From Streptomyces tirandamycinicus (GTDB taxonomy: Bacteria; Actinomycetota; Actinomycetes; Streptomycetales; Streptomycetaceae): a stretch of 64,000 nt of DNA. The first letter of the stretch is position 1, and every line of letters begins with the position of its first letter. The stretch covers positions 3,412,501 to 3,476,500 of the forward strand of contig NZ_CP029188.1 of assembly GCF_003097515.1 (NCBI RefSeq). Reading direction: 5' to 3'. Below the pieces are notes generated by a model. That model was not told where the DNA came from. It saw nothing but the letters and a program-made list of their open reading frames with translations, and made no database searches. This document shows positions 43,952 through 53,327 of this stretch, one piece after another. A program made the translations under genes and the position numbers.

Positions 43952-45952
43952 CTAGTCGTCGCGGCCGCCGATGAAGCCTCCCCCGCCGTTGCCGCCTCCG
44001 CGGTTGTCCCCGTCACCGCCGGGGATGGCGAGCAGCACGACCTGGGTCTGGGCGGGGTCTCCCTGGGTGCCGGGCTGCGGGCTCTGCTGGATCACCCGGG
44101 CGTTGTCGTTCTGGTCGCCCTGCACCTGGATGTTGGTGTAGCCGGCCTGCTGCAGGATGGCCTTGGCTTCGCCCACGGTGCGGTTGCGTACCTCGGGCAT
44201 CTGGACCTGCGGCGTCTGCGGGCCCTTGGAGACCTTCAGGGTGATCGTGATGCCCTTGGGCTCCCTGGACCCCGCGGTCGGGTCCTGCGCGATGATCTGC
44301 CCCGCCGGCTCGGCGCCGTCGACGTCCTGCCGCACGACCGTGTACCCGAGGGTCGTCAGCTGCTGGTTGGCCTGGTCGAACTGCTGGCCCACCACGTCCG
44401 GCACGGGCTTGGTGGCCTGCTTGGCGACCTTCAGGGTGACGGTCTCGCCCTTCTCCACCCGGGTGCCGCCCTCGGGGTCCTGCTCGACCACCGTGCCGGC
44501 CTCCTGGTCGGACTCCACCGACTCGGTCTCGACCTCGAAGCCCTTGTCCTTCAGCTCCTTGACGGCGTCCTCTTCGGAGTCCTTCGTGACATCGGGGACC
44601 TTGACCAGCGGGGCCCCCTCGGAGACGACCACCTGGACGGTGTCGCCCTGGTCCATCAGGCCGCTGTCCGGCGTCTGGCTGCAGACGCTGCCCTTGGGCT
44701 GGTCGCAGCGAGCCGTGTCGGACTGGACCACCTCGACCTTGGCGTTCGCGCCGAGCTGCTTGGCCTCCTCGAACGTCTTGCCGACCAGTTTCGGCACGTC
44801 GACCTTGCCGCCGCCGGCGTTCTCCCCGAACACCGCCTTGCCGATCAGGATCGCGCCGAGAAGCACCAGGATGCCCGCGACGACGAGCAGGATGGTGGAG
44901 GTGTTGGACTTCTTCTGGCGCCGGCGGTCCGGGCGGTCGTCGTACCCGCCGAATCCGCCGTCGTCCGGATTCATGGGCGGCAGCATCGACGTCTGGCCGC
45001 CCGGGTCCGACTGGCGCATCGCGGCCGTCGGCTGCTCGCCGCCGCGCCCCTGCTGCGAGCCGTATGCGCCGCCGTAGCCGACGGCACCCATCGCGGCCGT
45101 CGCCGCGACCGGCTGGCCGTCGAGGCACGCCTCGATGTCGGCCCGCATCTCGTCGGCGGACTGGTAGCGGTAGTCCGGGTCCTTGACCAGGGCCTTCAGG
45201 ACGATCGCGTCCATCTCGGGCGTGATCTCGGGGTCGAAGACGCTCGGCGCCTGCGGCTCCTCCCGGACGTGCTGGTAGGCGACCGCCACGGGGGAGTCCC
45301 CGACGAACGGCGGCCGTACCGTCAGCAGCTCGTAGAGCAGGCAGCCGGTGGAGTACAGGTCGGACCGGGCGTCCACCTGCTCGCCCTTGGCCTGCTCCGG
45401 GGAGAGGTACTGGGCGGTGCCGATCACGGCCGCGGTCTGGGTCATGGTCATGCCCGCGTCGCCCATGGCGCGGGCGATGCCGAAGTCCATCACCTTGACC
45501 TGGCCGGTGCGCGTCAGCATGACGTTCGCCGGCTTGATGTCGCGGTGCACGATGCCGTTGCGGTGCGAGTACTCGAGGGCCTGGAGGATGCCGATGGTCA
45601 TCTCGAGCGTGCGCTCGGGCAGCAGCTTCCGTCCGGAGTGCAGCAGCTCTCTGAGCGTGGAGCCGTCCACGTACTCCATCACGATGTACGGGATGGAGAC
45701 GCCGTCCACGTAGTCCTCGCCGGTGTCGTACACGGCGACGATCGCAGGGTGATTCAGCGAGGCGGCCGACTGGGCCTCACGGCGGAACCGGGCTTGGAAG
45801 GACGGGTCACGGGCGAGGTCGACCCGCAGCGTCTTCACGGCAACGGTGCGACCGAGTCTGGTGTCGTGGGCGAGGTAGACCTCGGCCATGCCACCACGGC
45901 CGAGCACCGAGCCCAGCTCGTACCGGCCGCCGAGGCGACGCGGCTCTTCCAT
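43952..45952 (-). CDS. pknB: PASTA-domain Ser/Thr protein kinase
   Basis: This 666-aa receptor kinase senses peptidoglycan fragments and lipid II. Its kinase domain (~10-275) has GRGGMAEV, VAVK, HRDIKPAN, DFGIA and APE-like SPEQ. A juxtamembrane linker, a transmembrane helix (~375-395, STILLVVAGILVLLGAILIG) and four extracellular PASTA repeats (starting VPKLVG, VPDVTK, VPDVVG, MPEVRN) follow, with a Gly-rich tail. The start is the ATG of MEEPRRLGGRYELG. It is the last gene of the fhaA operon, with pbpA upstream. Confidence 0.95.
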   Translation of the reverse strand: MEEPRRLGGRYELGSVLGRGGMAEVYLAHDTRLGRTVAVKTLRVDLARDPSFQARFRREAQSAASLNHPAIVAVYDTGEDYVDGVSIPYIVMEYVDGSTLRELLHSGRKLLPERTLEMTIGILQALEYSHRNGIVHRDIKPANVMLTRTGQVKVMDFGIARAMGDAGMTMTQTAAVIGTAQYLSPEQAKGEQVDARSDLYSTGCLLYELLTVRPPFVGDSPVAVAYQHVREEPQAPSVFDPEITPEMDAIVLKALVKDPDYRYQSADEMRADIEACLDGQPVAATAAMGAVGYGGAYGSQQGRGGEQPTAAMRQSDPGGQTSMLPPMNPDDGGFGGYDDRPDRRRQKKSNTSTILLVVAGILVLLGAILIGKAVFGENAGGGKVDVPKLVGKTFEEAKQLGANAKVEVVQSDTARCDQPKGSVCSQTPDSGLMDQGDTVQVVVSEGAPLVKVPDVTKDSEEDAVKELKDKGFEVETESVESDQEAGTVVEQDPEGGTRVEKGETVTLKVAKQATKPVPDVVGQQFDQANQQLTTLGYTVVRQDVDGAEPAGQIIAQDPTAGSREPKGITITLKVSKGPQTPQVQMPEVRNRTVGEAKAILQQAGYTNIQVQGDQNDNARVIQQSPQPGTQGDPAQTQVVLLAIPGGDGDNRGGGNGGGGFIGGRDD

Positions 45953-46133
45953 AACTGTTCCAGCCCTCTCCGTCAGTCCCGACCGCACCCGTGTGTGTGC
46001 TCCGGCGGTGTGCTGTTCGCGCATACGCTACCGGCCACCGGGCTCATCATCCGCCCATGGCCGGGACCTGATACGCGACCGGTATCGCATTGTGCGGGTA
46101 TGAGGCGGGAAGAGGCCAGGTCAGTGACATCCG

Positions 46134-47597
46134 TCACTCCTTGCCGTCGAGCACCGCCTTCATCACGTCACGCGCGATGGGAGCGGCCAGCCCGCCACCG
46201 CTGATGTCGTCCCGCGCGATGCCGCTGGAGTCCTCCACGACCACGGCGACCGCGACCGGCGAACCGTTGTCGGTCTTGGCGTAGGAGATGAACCAGGCGT
46301 AGGGGCGCTTGCTGTTGCCGACACCGTGCTGGGCGGTACCGGTCTTGCCGCCGACGGTGACGCCCTTGATCTGCGCCTTGGTGCCGGTGCCCTGGTCGAC
46401 GACGTTCTCCATCATCTGCTGGAGGAGCTGCGCGTTCTCCTGCGAGACCGGGCGGCTCATCTCCTCCGGCTCGAAGGTCTGGATGACGTCCAGGTCCGGC
46501 GCCCGCAGCTGGTCGATCATGTACGGCTTCATCAGCTTGCCGTCGTTGGCGATCGCCGCGGTGACCATGGCCATCTGCAGCGGCGTGGCGGCCGTGTCGA
46601 ACTGGCCGATCGAGGACAGTGCGTTGCCTCCGCGGTCCATGGTCTTGTTGTAGACGGAAGCGGAGGCCCGGACCGGGGTGTCGATCTCGGCGTTGTTGAA
46701 GCCGAACTTCTGGGCCGTCTCCACCATCTTGTCCCGGGACACCTTGTCACCGAGATTGGCGAAGACGGAGTTGCAGGACACCTCCATGGCCGCGTTGAGG
46801 CTCGCCTTCTCGCAGTTGCCGTGCGAGTTCTTCATCGGCGTCCGCGACAGCGGGATGATGTACGGCTCGGGTGTGTCGGTCGGCGCGTCGATGTCCTCGA
46901 CCACGCCGTTCTCCAGCGCGGCCGCCGCGGTGACGACCTTGAACGTGGAGCCGGGCGGGTAGGTCTCGCGCAGCGCGCGGTTCACCATCGGCTTGTCTTT
47001 GTCGGTGAGCAGCTTCTGGCGGTTCTCCGAGTCCTCGAGGGAGTTGCCCGCGAAGACCGACGGGTCGTACGACGGCGTCGAGGCCAGCGCCAGGATCCTC
47101 CCGGTCTGCGGGTCGATCGCCGCGACGGCGCCCTTCTTGTCGCCGAGGCCCTTGAACGCGGCCTCCTGGGCCTTGCCGTCCAGGGTGGTGACGACGTCGC
47201 CGCCCTTCTTCTTCTCGCCCGTGAACATCGCCATCGTGCTGTCGAAGAACAGCCGGTCGTCGTTGCCGGTAAGGATCCCGTCCTCGAGCTTCTCGATCTG
47301 GTTGGCGTCGAAGGCCTGGGAGGCGAAGCCGGTGACCGGAGCCCACATGGGGCCGTTCGTGTAGGTGCGCTTGTACTTGAAGTCGCTGCCCTTGGTCTCG
47401 ACCGAGCCGGTGATGGGCTTGCCGTCGACGATGATGTTGCCGCGCTCGTAGGCGTAGCGCTCGATCTGGACCCGGCGGTTGAGCTTGTGCGTGTTGAGCT
47501 CGTCCGCGCGGACGTACTGGAGCCAGTTGTCCCGGATGAGCAGGGCGAGGACCAGGATGCCGCAGAAGAGCGCGATGCGGCGCAGGGGCTTGTTCAC
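46134..47597 (-). CDS. pbpA: Class B penicillin-binding protein (transpeptidase)
   Basis: This 487-aa protein has an N-terminal membrane anchor (RIALFCGILVLALLI), a dimerisation region and a transpeptidase domain with SxxK in PGSTFK, SxN in SCN and KTG in GGKTGTA. It cross-links peptidoglycan with its SEDS partner, encoded just upstream; the GTG overlaps the rodA TGA by 4 bp. Confidence 0.95.
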   Translation of the reverse strand: MNKPLRRIALFCGILVLALLIRDNWLQYVRADELNTHKLNRRVQIERYAYERGNIIVDGKPITGSVETKGSDFKYKRTYTNGPMWAPVTGFASQAFDANQIEKLEDGILTGNDDRLFFDSTMAMFTGEKKKGGDVVTTLDGKAQEAAFKGLGDKKGAVAAIDPQTGRILALASTPSYDPSVFAGNSLEDSENRQKLLTDKDKPMVNRALRETYPPGSTFKVVTAAAALENGVVEDIDAPTDTPEPYIIPLSRTPMKNSHGNCEKASLNAAMEVSCNSVFANLGDKVSRDKMVETAQKFGFNNAEIDTPVRASASVYNKTMDRGGNALSSIGQFDTAATPLQMAMVTAAIANDGKLMKPYMIDQLRAPDLDVIQTFEPEEMSRPVSQENAQLLQQMMENVVDQGTGTKAQIKGVTVGGKTGTAQHGVGNSKRPYAWFISYAKTDNGSPVAVAVVVEDSSGIARDDISGGGLAAPIARDVMKAVLDGKE

Positions 47598-49021
47598 GGT
47601 CGGACCACCTGGGTCATCTCGGCATCGGGGGACGGGGCGGGAGCCGGCGCCGGGCGGCGCGCGGTGTCGCTGATACGGATGAGGATGCCGATCAGGGCCC
47701 AGTTGGCGATCACGGACGAGCCACCGGCCGCGAGGAACGGCATGGTCATACCGGTCAGCGGGATGAGTCCCATCACTCCGCCGGCCACGACGAAGACCTG
47801 GAGGGCGAAGGCGCCGGACAGGCCGACCGCGAACAGCTTGCCGAACGGGTCGCGGGCGGCCAGGGCCGTGCGGATGCCCCGCTCGATGATCAGTCCGTAC
47901 AGCAGCAGGAACGCCATGACGCCGGTCAGGCCGAGTTCCTCGCCGACGGTGGCGAAGATGAAGTCGGAGTTGGCGGCGAAGCTGATCAGGTCGGAGTTGC
48001 CCTGGCCGAGACCGGTGCCAAGGGTGCCGCCGGCGCCGAAGGACATCAGGACCTGGGTCATCTGGTCGCAGGCGTTGATCATGTTGGACCCCTCGGGCGC
48101 GGTCTCCAGGCACCCGAAGGGGTCGAGCCAGGCGGCGACGCGGGACTGCACATGGCTCGCGAACTGCGCGACGACCACGGCACCGCCCGCCGACATCAGC
48201 AGGCCCATGACGATCCAGCTCGTCCGCTCGGTGGCCACGTAGAGCATGACCACGAACATGCCGAAGAACAGCAGCGAGGTCCCGAGGTCGTTCTCGAAGA
48301 CCAGGATGAGCAGGCTCATCGCCCAGATCGTGAGGATCGGGCCGAGGTCGCGGCCGCGCGGCAGGTACAGGCCCATGAACCGCCGGCTCGCCAGGGCGAG
48401 CGCGTCCCTCTTCACCATCAGATAGCCGGAGAAGAAGACGGCGATCACGATCTTCGCGAACTCACCGGGCTGGATGGAGAACCCGCCCACCCGGATCCAG
48501 ATCTTCGCGCCGAAGACGTCGGCTCCGAGACCCGGCACGAGCGGCAGGAGCAGCAGGACCAGTGCCGCCGCCATCGAGATGTACGTGAAGCGCTGGAGGA
48601 CCCGGTGGTCCTTCAGGATCATCAGGACGCCGACGAACAGGGCGATGCCGAGCGCCGAGTACATGAGCTGGTTCGTCGCCTGCGGGGCGAAGTCGGCACG
48701 CGCGTTCAGCCGCGGCGACTGGTCCAGCCGCCAGATCAGCACCAGCCCCAGCCCGTTGAGCAGCGTCGCCAGGGGCAGCAGCAGCGGGTCCGCGTACCGG
48801 GCGAACTTCCGCACCACGATGTGGGCGACGCTCGCCATCAGCCCGAGGCCGAGCCCGTAGCCGAGCATCCCGGACGGTACCTCGCCGTCGAGCGCGAGGC
48901 CCACGTTGAGGTACGCGAACACCGGGATCGCGACGGCGAAGGCGAGCAGCACGAGCTCGGTGTTGCGGCGGCTCGGTGCGTCGATCGCGCCGATGGTGGT
49001 GGTGTTGGTGACAACGCTCAT
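47594..49021 (-). CDS. rodA: SEDS-family peptidoglycan polymerase (FtsW/RodA)
   Basis: This 475-aa polytopic membrane protein has about 10-12 helices. SEDS hallmarks include FENDLGTSLLFFGMF, the SFGAGGTLGTGLGQG loop and the C-terminal GVMGLIPLTGMTMPFLAAGGSS. It polymerises glycan strands with the PBP encoded next. Confidence 0.95.
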   Translation of the reverse strand: MSVVTNTTTIGAIDAPSRRNTELVLLAFAVAIPVFAYLNVGLALDGEVPSGMLGYGLGLGLMASVAHIVVRKFARYADPLLLPLATLLNGLGLVLIWRLDQSPRLNARADFAPQATNQLMYSALGIALFVGVLMILKDHRVLQRFTYISMAAALVLLLLPLVPGLGADVFGAKIWIRVGGFSIQPGEFAKIVIAVFFSGYLMVKRDALALASRRFMGLYLPRGRDLGPILTIWAMSLLILVFENDLGTSLLFFGMFVVMLYVATERTSWIVMGLLMSAGGAVVVAQFASHVQSRVAAWLDPFGCLETAPEGSNMINACDQMTQVLMSFGAGGTLGTGLGQGNSDLISFAANSDFIFATVGEELGLTGVMAFLLLYGLIIERGIRTALAARDPFGKLFAVGLSGAFALQVFVVAGGVMGLIPLTGMTMPFLAAGGSSVIANWALIGILIRISDTARRPAPAPAPSPDAEMTQVVRP

Positions 49022-49048
49022 GGTGGAGAAAGGCCCCCCTACGGGTGC

Positions 49049-50548
49049 TTACTGCTTGCCGCAGTTCGAGGCCAGCTTCTGCTCCTCCTCCGAGAGGGTG
49101 GGGCCCGGAGAGGGAGACGCTGCGGTCGGCTTGGTCTGGGCGGACTGGGTCGAGGGATTGGTGCCGGTCGTTCCGCCGGCCTGGCCCTCGCCCGGTGGCG
49201 TGCTCGCGGCACGGTCCACGGCGGCCCGGCGCTCCTCGTCCTTCTTGCACACGGCGGCCTGGGCGCCGAGCTTCTGGATCTTGTCGCGGGCATCGCCGAG
49301 GCTGCCCTCGGTGATGGTCTCCTTCACCTGCTTCTGCTGGTAGGGCGGCAGGTACTTGAGTTCGATCTCGGGGTGGTCCTTCTCCACCTTCGAGAGCGAG
49401 ACCCAGGCGAGGTCCTGGCTGATGCCCCGGTACAGCGCGACGTGGTCGTCGTTGGCGCCGACGTAGTACTGCGTCTGCGTCCAGCGGTATCCGCCGTATC
49501 CACCGGCGCCGACGACTCCCAGCGCGAGAGCGATGAGGAAGGATCTCTTCAGCCACTTCCGGCCGCGGCGTGGCTTGACGAAGTCCTCGTCCGTGTAAGT
49601 GCCGTAGCCGCCCTCCGGCGGCATCCCGTCGTAGCCGACGTCGTCGCCGCTCCCGGGGGGACCGAACCCGCCTGCCGAGGGCGGCGGGGCGGACCGTCCG
49701 AGGCCGGAAGCGCGGCCAGCCGGGGTCTGCATCGCCCCTCCGTCGCCCAGCTGCGCCTGGTTCTCGGCGACCGCGCCGACGACGACCGGGGTGTCGCTGA
49801 GGGCGCCGGCGAGGGTGTCGCCGGTGTCCGTGTCGAGCACGTCCGCGACGATGCAGGTGATGTTGTCGGGGCCTCCGCCGCGCAGGGCGAGCTGGATCAG
49901 CTCCTGCACGGTCTCCTGGGGGCCCTGGTAGCTGGCGAGGGCGTCCTCCAGCGTCTGGTGGGACACCACCCCGGACAGCCCGTCGGAGCAGATCAGATAG
50001 CGGTCGCCGGGCCGCACCTCGCGGATGGAGAGATCGGGCTCCACGTGGTCGCCGCTGCCCAGCGCGCGCATCAGCAGGGCCCGCTGCGGGTGGGTGGTGG
50101 CCTCCTCCTCGGTGATCCGGCCCTCGTCGACCAGCCGCTGCACCCAGGTGTGGTCCTGGGTGATCTGGGTCAGCACGCCGTCGCGGAGCAGGTACGCACG
50201 GGAGTCGCCGACATGCACCAGACCGAGCCGCTGTCCGGTCCACAGCAGCGCGGTCAGCGTGGTGCCCATGCCCTCGAGCTGGGGGTCCTCCTCGACCATC
50301 ACGCGCAGCTGCTCGTTCGCCCGCTGCACGGCGGACCCGAGCGAGGTGAGGATGTCCGAGCCGGGGATGTCGTCGTCGAGCTGGACCAGCGTGGAGATGA
50401 CCTCCGACGAGGCGACCTCACCCGCCGCCTGACCGCCCATACCGTCGGCGATCGCGAGAAGACGCGGGCCGGCGTAGCCGGAGTCCTCGTTGCCCTCCCG
50501 GATCATGCCCTTGTGCGATCCGGCGGCGAAGCGCAGTGACAGACTCAT
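49049..50548 (-). CDS. pstP: PP2C-family Ser/Thr protein phosphatase
   Basis: This 499-aa protein reverses phosphorylation by the PASTA kinase. The catalytic domain occupies residues ~1-235 (metal-binding NEDSGY, ADGMGGQAAGE, GDSRAYL, SDGLSG). A Gly/Pro linker, a transmembrane helix (~315-335, FLIALALGVVGAGGYGGY) and an outside tail rich in Ser/Thr/Gln follow. I chose the ATG of MSLSLRFAAG; an upstream GTG at 50608 would add 20 residues. Confidence 0.94.
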   Translation of the reverse strand: MSLSLRFAAGSHKGMIREGNEDSGYAGPRLLAIADGMGGQAAGEVASSEVISTLVQLDDDIPGSDILTSLGSAVQRANEQLRVMVEEDPQLEGMGTTLTALLWTGQRLGLVHVGDSRAYLLRDGVLTQITQDHTWVQRLVDEGRITEEEATTHPQRALLMRALGSGDHVEPDLSIREVRPGDRYLICSDGLSGVVSHQTLEDALASYQGPQETVQELIQLALRGGGPDNITCIVADVLDTDTGDTLAGALSDTPVVVGAVAENQAQLGDGGAMQTPAGRASGLGRSAPPPSAGGFGPPGSGDDVGYDGMPPEGGYGTYTDEDFVKPRRGRKWLKRSFLIALALGVVGAGGYGGYRWTQTQYYVGANDDHVALYRGISQDLAWVSLSKVEKDHPEIELKYLPPYQQKQVKETITEGSLGDARDKIQKLGAQAAVCKKDEERRAAVDRAASTPPGEGQAGGTTGTNPSTQSAQTKPTAASPSPGPTLSEEEQKLASNCGKQ

Positions 50549-50707
50549 GCGCACCTGCCCTGTCGACGCTGCCTCGGGGTACAGCCGGTCTCGAGCCACA
50601 CTGCCCACCCTCCGGTCGGGAGCCTGCCCCGGTCCCTCGCCGGGACCGCTGCGGGGTCCTCCGTGCGGACCGCCGCGGCTCGCTCGCTCCGCTCGCTCAT
50701 TGTCGTA

Positions 50708-51205
50708 CTACTTCCGCAGCTCGATGACGGTCTTGCCGATACGGATCGGCGCGCCCGGCGGAATCGGTGTCGGGGTGGTGAGGCGGGTCCGGTCGAGATA
50801 GGTGCCGTTGGTGGACCCGAGGTCCTCGACGATCCACTGGCCGTCACGGTCCGGGTAGATCCTGGCATGCCGGCTGGAGGCGTAGTCGTCGTCCAGCACG
50901 ATGGTGGAGTCGTGCGCACGGCCCAGCGTGATCGTCTGACCCTGCAGCGCGACCGTGGTGCCGGTGAGGGAGCCCTCGGTGACGACCAGCTTCGTGGGCG
51001 CCCCCCTGCGCTGGCGCTGCTGCGGAGGCGCGGCGGGCTGGCGGGCGGCCTGCGGCGGCCGCGCGTCGGCGTTGCGGCGCGAGCCGCGCTGCGTGACGCG
51101 GGTACCGAACAGGTCGCTACGGATGACCTGGACGGCCACGATGACGAACAGCCACAGAACGGCCAGGAAACCCAGCCGCATGACCGTCAGGGTCAGCTCT
51201 GACAT
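50708..51205 (-). CDS. fhaB: FHA-domain protein FhaB
   Basis: This 165-aa protein has an N-terminal transmembrane helix (LGFLAVLWLFVIVAVQVI), a basic Gln/Pro linker and a C-terminal FHA phosphothreonine-binding domain (GRAHDSTIVLDDDYASSRHA, LGSTNGTYLD). It probably recruits phosphorylated division or wall proteins. It is in the kinase/phosphatase operon. Confidence 0.94.
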   Translation of the reverse strand: MSELTLTVMRLGFLAVLWLFVIVAVQVIRSDLFGTRVTQRGSRRNADARPPQAARQPAAPPQQRQRRGAPTKLVVTEGSLTGTTVALQGQTITLGRAHDSTIVLDDDYASSRHARIYPDRDGQWIVEDLGSTNGTYLDRTRLTTPTPIPPGAPIRIGKTVIELRK

Positions 51206-51215
51206 TGCCCCCGCT

Positions 51216-52076
51216 TCACCCTTCGGCTTGCCGGTAAACGATGGTGGTGCTGCCCACGACGATCCGCGAGCCGTCGCGGAGCGTAGCGCGGGTGGTGTGC
51301 TGCCCGTCCACCACGATGCCGTTGGTGGACCCGAGATCCTGGATCGTCGAGGGCGTTCCGGTCCGGATCTCGCAGTGCCGGCGGGAGACGCCGGGGTCGT
51401 CGATCCGCACGTCGGCGTCGGTGCTGCGGCCCAGCACCATCGTCGGGCGGGAGATCTGGTGGCGTGTGCCGTTGATCTCGATCCAGCGGCGCACCTGGGT
51501 GCCCGGCATCGGACCGGACCCCGTCGGACGCCCGCCGGGGGCTGCTCCCGGGCCGGGCCCGCCCCCGCCGGGCGGCGGGGCGGACGGCATGGGAGGCGCA
51601 CCGGCAGGAGGGTAGCCGTAGCCGCCGCGCTGGGGCCCCTGCCCGGCGCCCGCGTGACCCGCTCCCGGGCCCGCGGAGGCGTGGTCGGGCGACTGTGACG
51701 TACTCGACGCGAGGGTGCGGCTGCGCACCCGGTACAGACCGGTGTCGAGGTCGTCGGCCTTCTCCAGATGGACCTTGATCGGTCCCATGAAGGTGTAGCG
51801 CTGCTGCTTGGCGTAGTCCCGGACCAGGCCGGAGAGCTCGTCGCCGAGCTGGCCGGAGTAGGGGCTGAGACGCTCGTAGTCGGGCGCGCTCAGCTCCACG
51901 ATGAAGTCGTTGGGGACGACCGTGCGGTCCCGGTTCCAGATGGTCGCGTTGTTGTCGCACTCGCGCTGGAGGGCGCCCGCGATCTCGACCGGCTGGACCT
52001 CGGACTTGAAGACCTTGGCGAAGGTGCCGTTGACCAGGCCTTCGAGCCGCTGCTCGAAACGCTTCAGAACTCCCAT
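51216..52076 (-). CDS. fhaA: FhaA: DUF3662 plus FHA-domain protein
   Basis: This 286-aa protein has an N-terminal DUF3662 domain (~1-125, MGVLKRFEQRLEGLVNGTFAK), a Gly/Pro linker and a C-terminal FHA domain (GRSTDADVRIDDPGVSRRHC, LGSTNGIVV). It is the first gene of the operon, with GGAGGTG before the ATG. Confidence 0.95.
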   Translation of the reverse strand: MGVLKRFEQRLEGLVNGTFAKVFKSEVQPVEIAGALQRECDNNATIWNRDRTVVPNDFIVELSAPDYERLSPYSGQLGDELSGLVRDYAKQQRYTFMGPIKVHLEKADDLDTGLYRVRSRTLASSTSQSPDHASAGPGAGHAGAGQGPQRGGYGYPPAGAPPMPSAPPPGGGGPGPGAAPGGRPTGSGPMPGTQVRRWIEINGTRHQISRPTMVLGRSTDADVRIDDPGVSRRHCEIRTGTPSTIQDLGSTNGIVVDGQHTTRATLRDGSRIVVGSTTIVYRQAEG

Positions 52077-52959
52077 GGGGCACCTCCTCCGTCGGTGTCG
52101 TCCTGGTACTGCTTACTGATCGTATCCACGCGTCGGGAAATCGGCTGGTTCCCCTTGTCTGCCCCGTCGATGAGTGTCACCTCTCACACGGATCGTAGAG
52201 GCGGCCTCCTGCCAGTGTCCCGCACCCGGGGTGCGCCCCGGGGGAGCGGGGGGAGATGCACCCCGGGAGGAGTGCCGGCGGCCGCGCTGCGCTTCCTGGC
52301 CCGTCCCTCTCCGGTTGTCCGTGTCCTCGTCTTCCAGCCCTGCGTCTTCATCGTGGTTCGTCCTTCCCCGGGACCGGCCTCCTTCTTCCCCGGGGCCGAG
52401 CTCACTCTTCCTCCTCTTCCTCCTCCGCCGCTCCTCCGCTGCTGCGCTCCCGCCGTCGCTGTCCCCTCAACGCCGCGAGGTGCCGCGAGGTGGCGCGAGG
52501 GTGCCCGCGCCGCGACTCTGCCGGGGAACTCCTGCCCGGGGCTTCGCCGAGGACGACGGCCGCGGAACCGGCACCAGGCACCAGAACCGGCACCAGGCAC
52601 CAGAACCGGCACCAGGCACCAGAACCGGCACCAGGCACCAGAACCGGCACCAGGCACCAGAACCGGCACCGGGTACCGGAACCGGTACCGGAACCGCGGC
52701 CGGTCCCGGTACCCGTCCCCGTGCTCCCAGGGCCGGTCCGGTACCCGTCACGTGGCCTCGGCGCGCGACCGCCGTTGTGCCGCCGCCGGGCCCGATCGCG
52801 GTACGAAGCGTGCCGCGGCAGGCGTCCGCCGTCCTCCTCCGCTGCCGGAAGCCCCCTGAAACAACGGATGTGAATCCACCCTCCGCAGCGTGCTAATCTT
52901 CTGCATGTCGCCAGGCGCTCGCACCGAATGAGTGAGAGACACGGCGGCAGCACCCAAAT
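52077..52959. other. ~880-bp region between fhaA and tRNA-Leu without a supported gene
   Basis: It should hold the fhaA operon promoter near its left end and a tRNA-Leu promoter near its right end. The middle has a pyrimidine-rich stretch (TTCCTCCTC runs at 52404-52440) and the 19-bp tandem array described separately. Open frames across it, such as 52184-52669 on the minus strand, translate the repeats and are not protein-like. Confidence 0.6.
52565..52670. repeat. 19-bp tandem repeat array
   Basis: The unit GAACCGGCACCAGGCACCA occurs five times without interruption (starts 52565, 52584, 52603, 52622, 52641) plus a partial sixth copy at 52660. A degenerate GGTACCGGAACC run continues to about 52697. 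Period and sequence are exact, so the copy number probably varies between strains. Confidence 0.9.
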
Positions 52960-53046
52960 GCGCGGGTGGCGGAATAGGCAGACGCGCTGGATTCAGGTTC
53001 CAGTGCCCGCAAGGGCGTGGGGGTTCAACTCCCCCCTCGCGCACCA
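52960..53046 (+). tRNA. tRNA-Leu (CAG anticodon)
   Basis: This is an 87-nt class II tRNA with a long variable arm (TGCCCGCAAGGGCG), anticodon loop TTCAGGT, T-arm GGGGGTTCAACTCCCCC, and encoded CCA at the end. Acceptor GCGCGGG pairs with CTCGCGC. Confidence 0.96.
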
Positions 53047-53057
53047 AGAGAAACCGA

Positions 53058-53104
53058 CGAAACGGGTTCTCACCGGACGAAAGTCCTGGTGGGGGCCCGT
53101 TTCG
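53058..53104 (+). terminator. Hairpin after tRNA-Leu
   Basis: The outer stem CGAAACGGG (53058-53066) pairs with CCCGTTTCG (53096-53104), with an internal hairpin between. It is a likely terminator for the tRNA. Confidence 0.6.
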
Positions 53105-53327
53105 CGTTGAGTCGTGCCACCACGGTCCTCGTGGGCCCGATCAGCCCGGATGGGCTCCTTGTGTGCTTTGTCTCTGCTGGCTGTCCCTGGTCTTCCCTGG
53201 GCGTCCCCGGTCACCGCGACCCGTCGTGCGGCTTCCGCGCCCTTCGTTCGGCCTCCGCACCCTTCGTCGTACGGGAGCGCGACGAAAGTGGGCAGTGGTG
53301 GAGCCCGTGGCTGCCTAGGGTGCGGTC

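Noticed and set aside
52184..52669. Minus-strand frame with repeated Trp-Cys/Val-Pro-Gly units
   Set aside because: It only translates the 19-bp tandem array; no start context or homology is visible.
52565..52670. Possible CRISPR array
   Set aside because: The 19-bp units are contiguous with no spacers and no cas genes are nearby.
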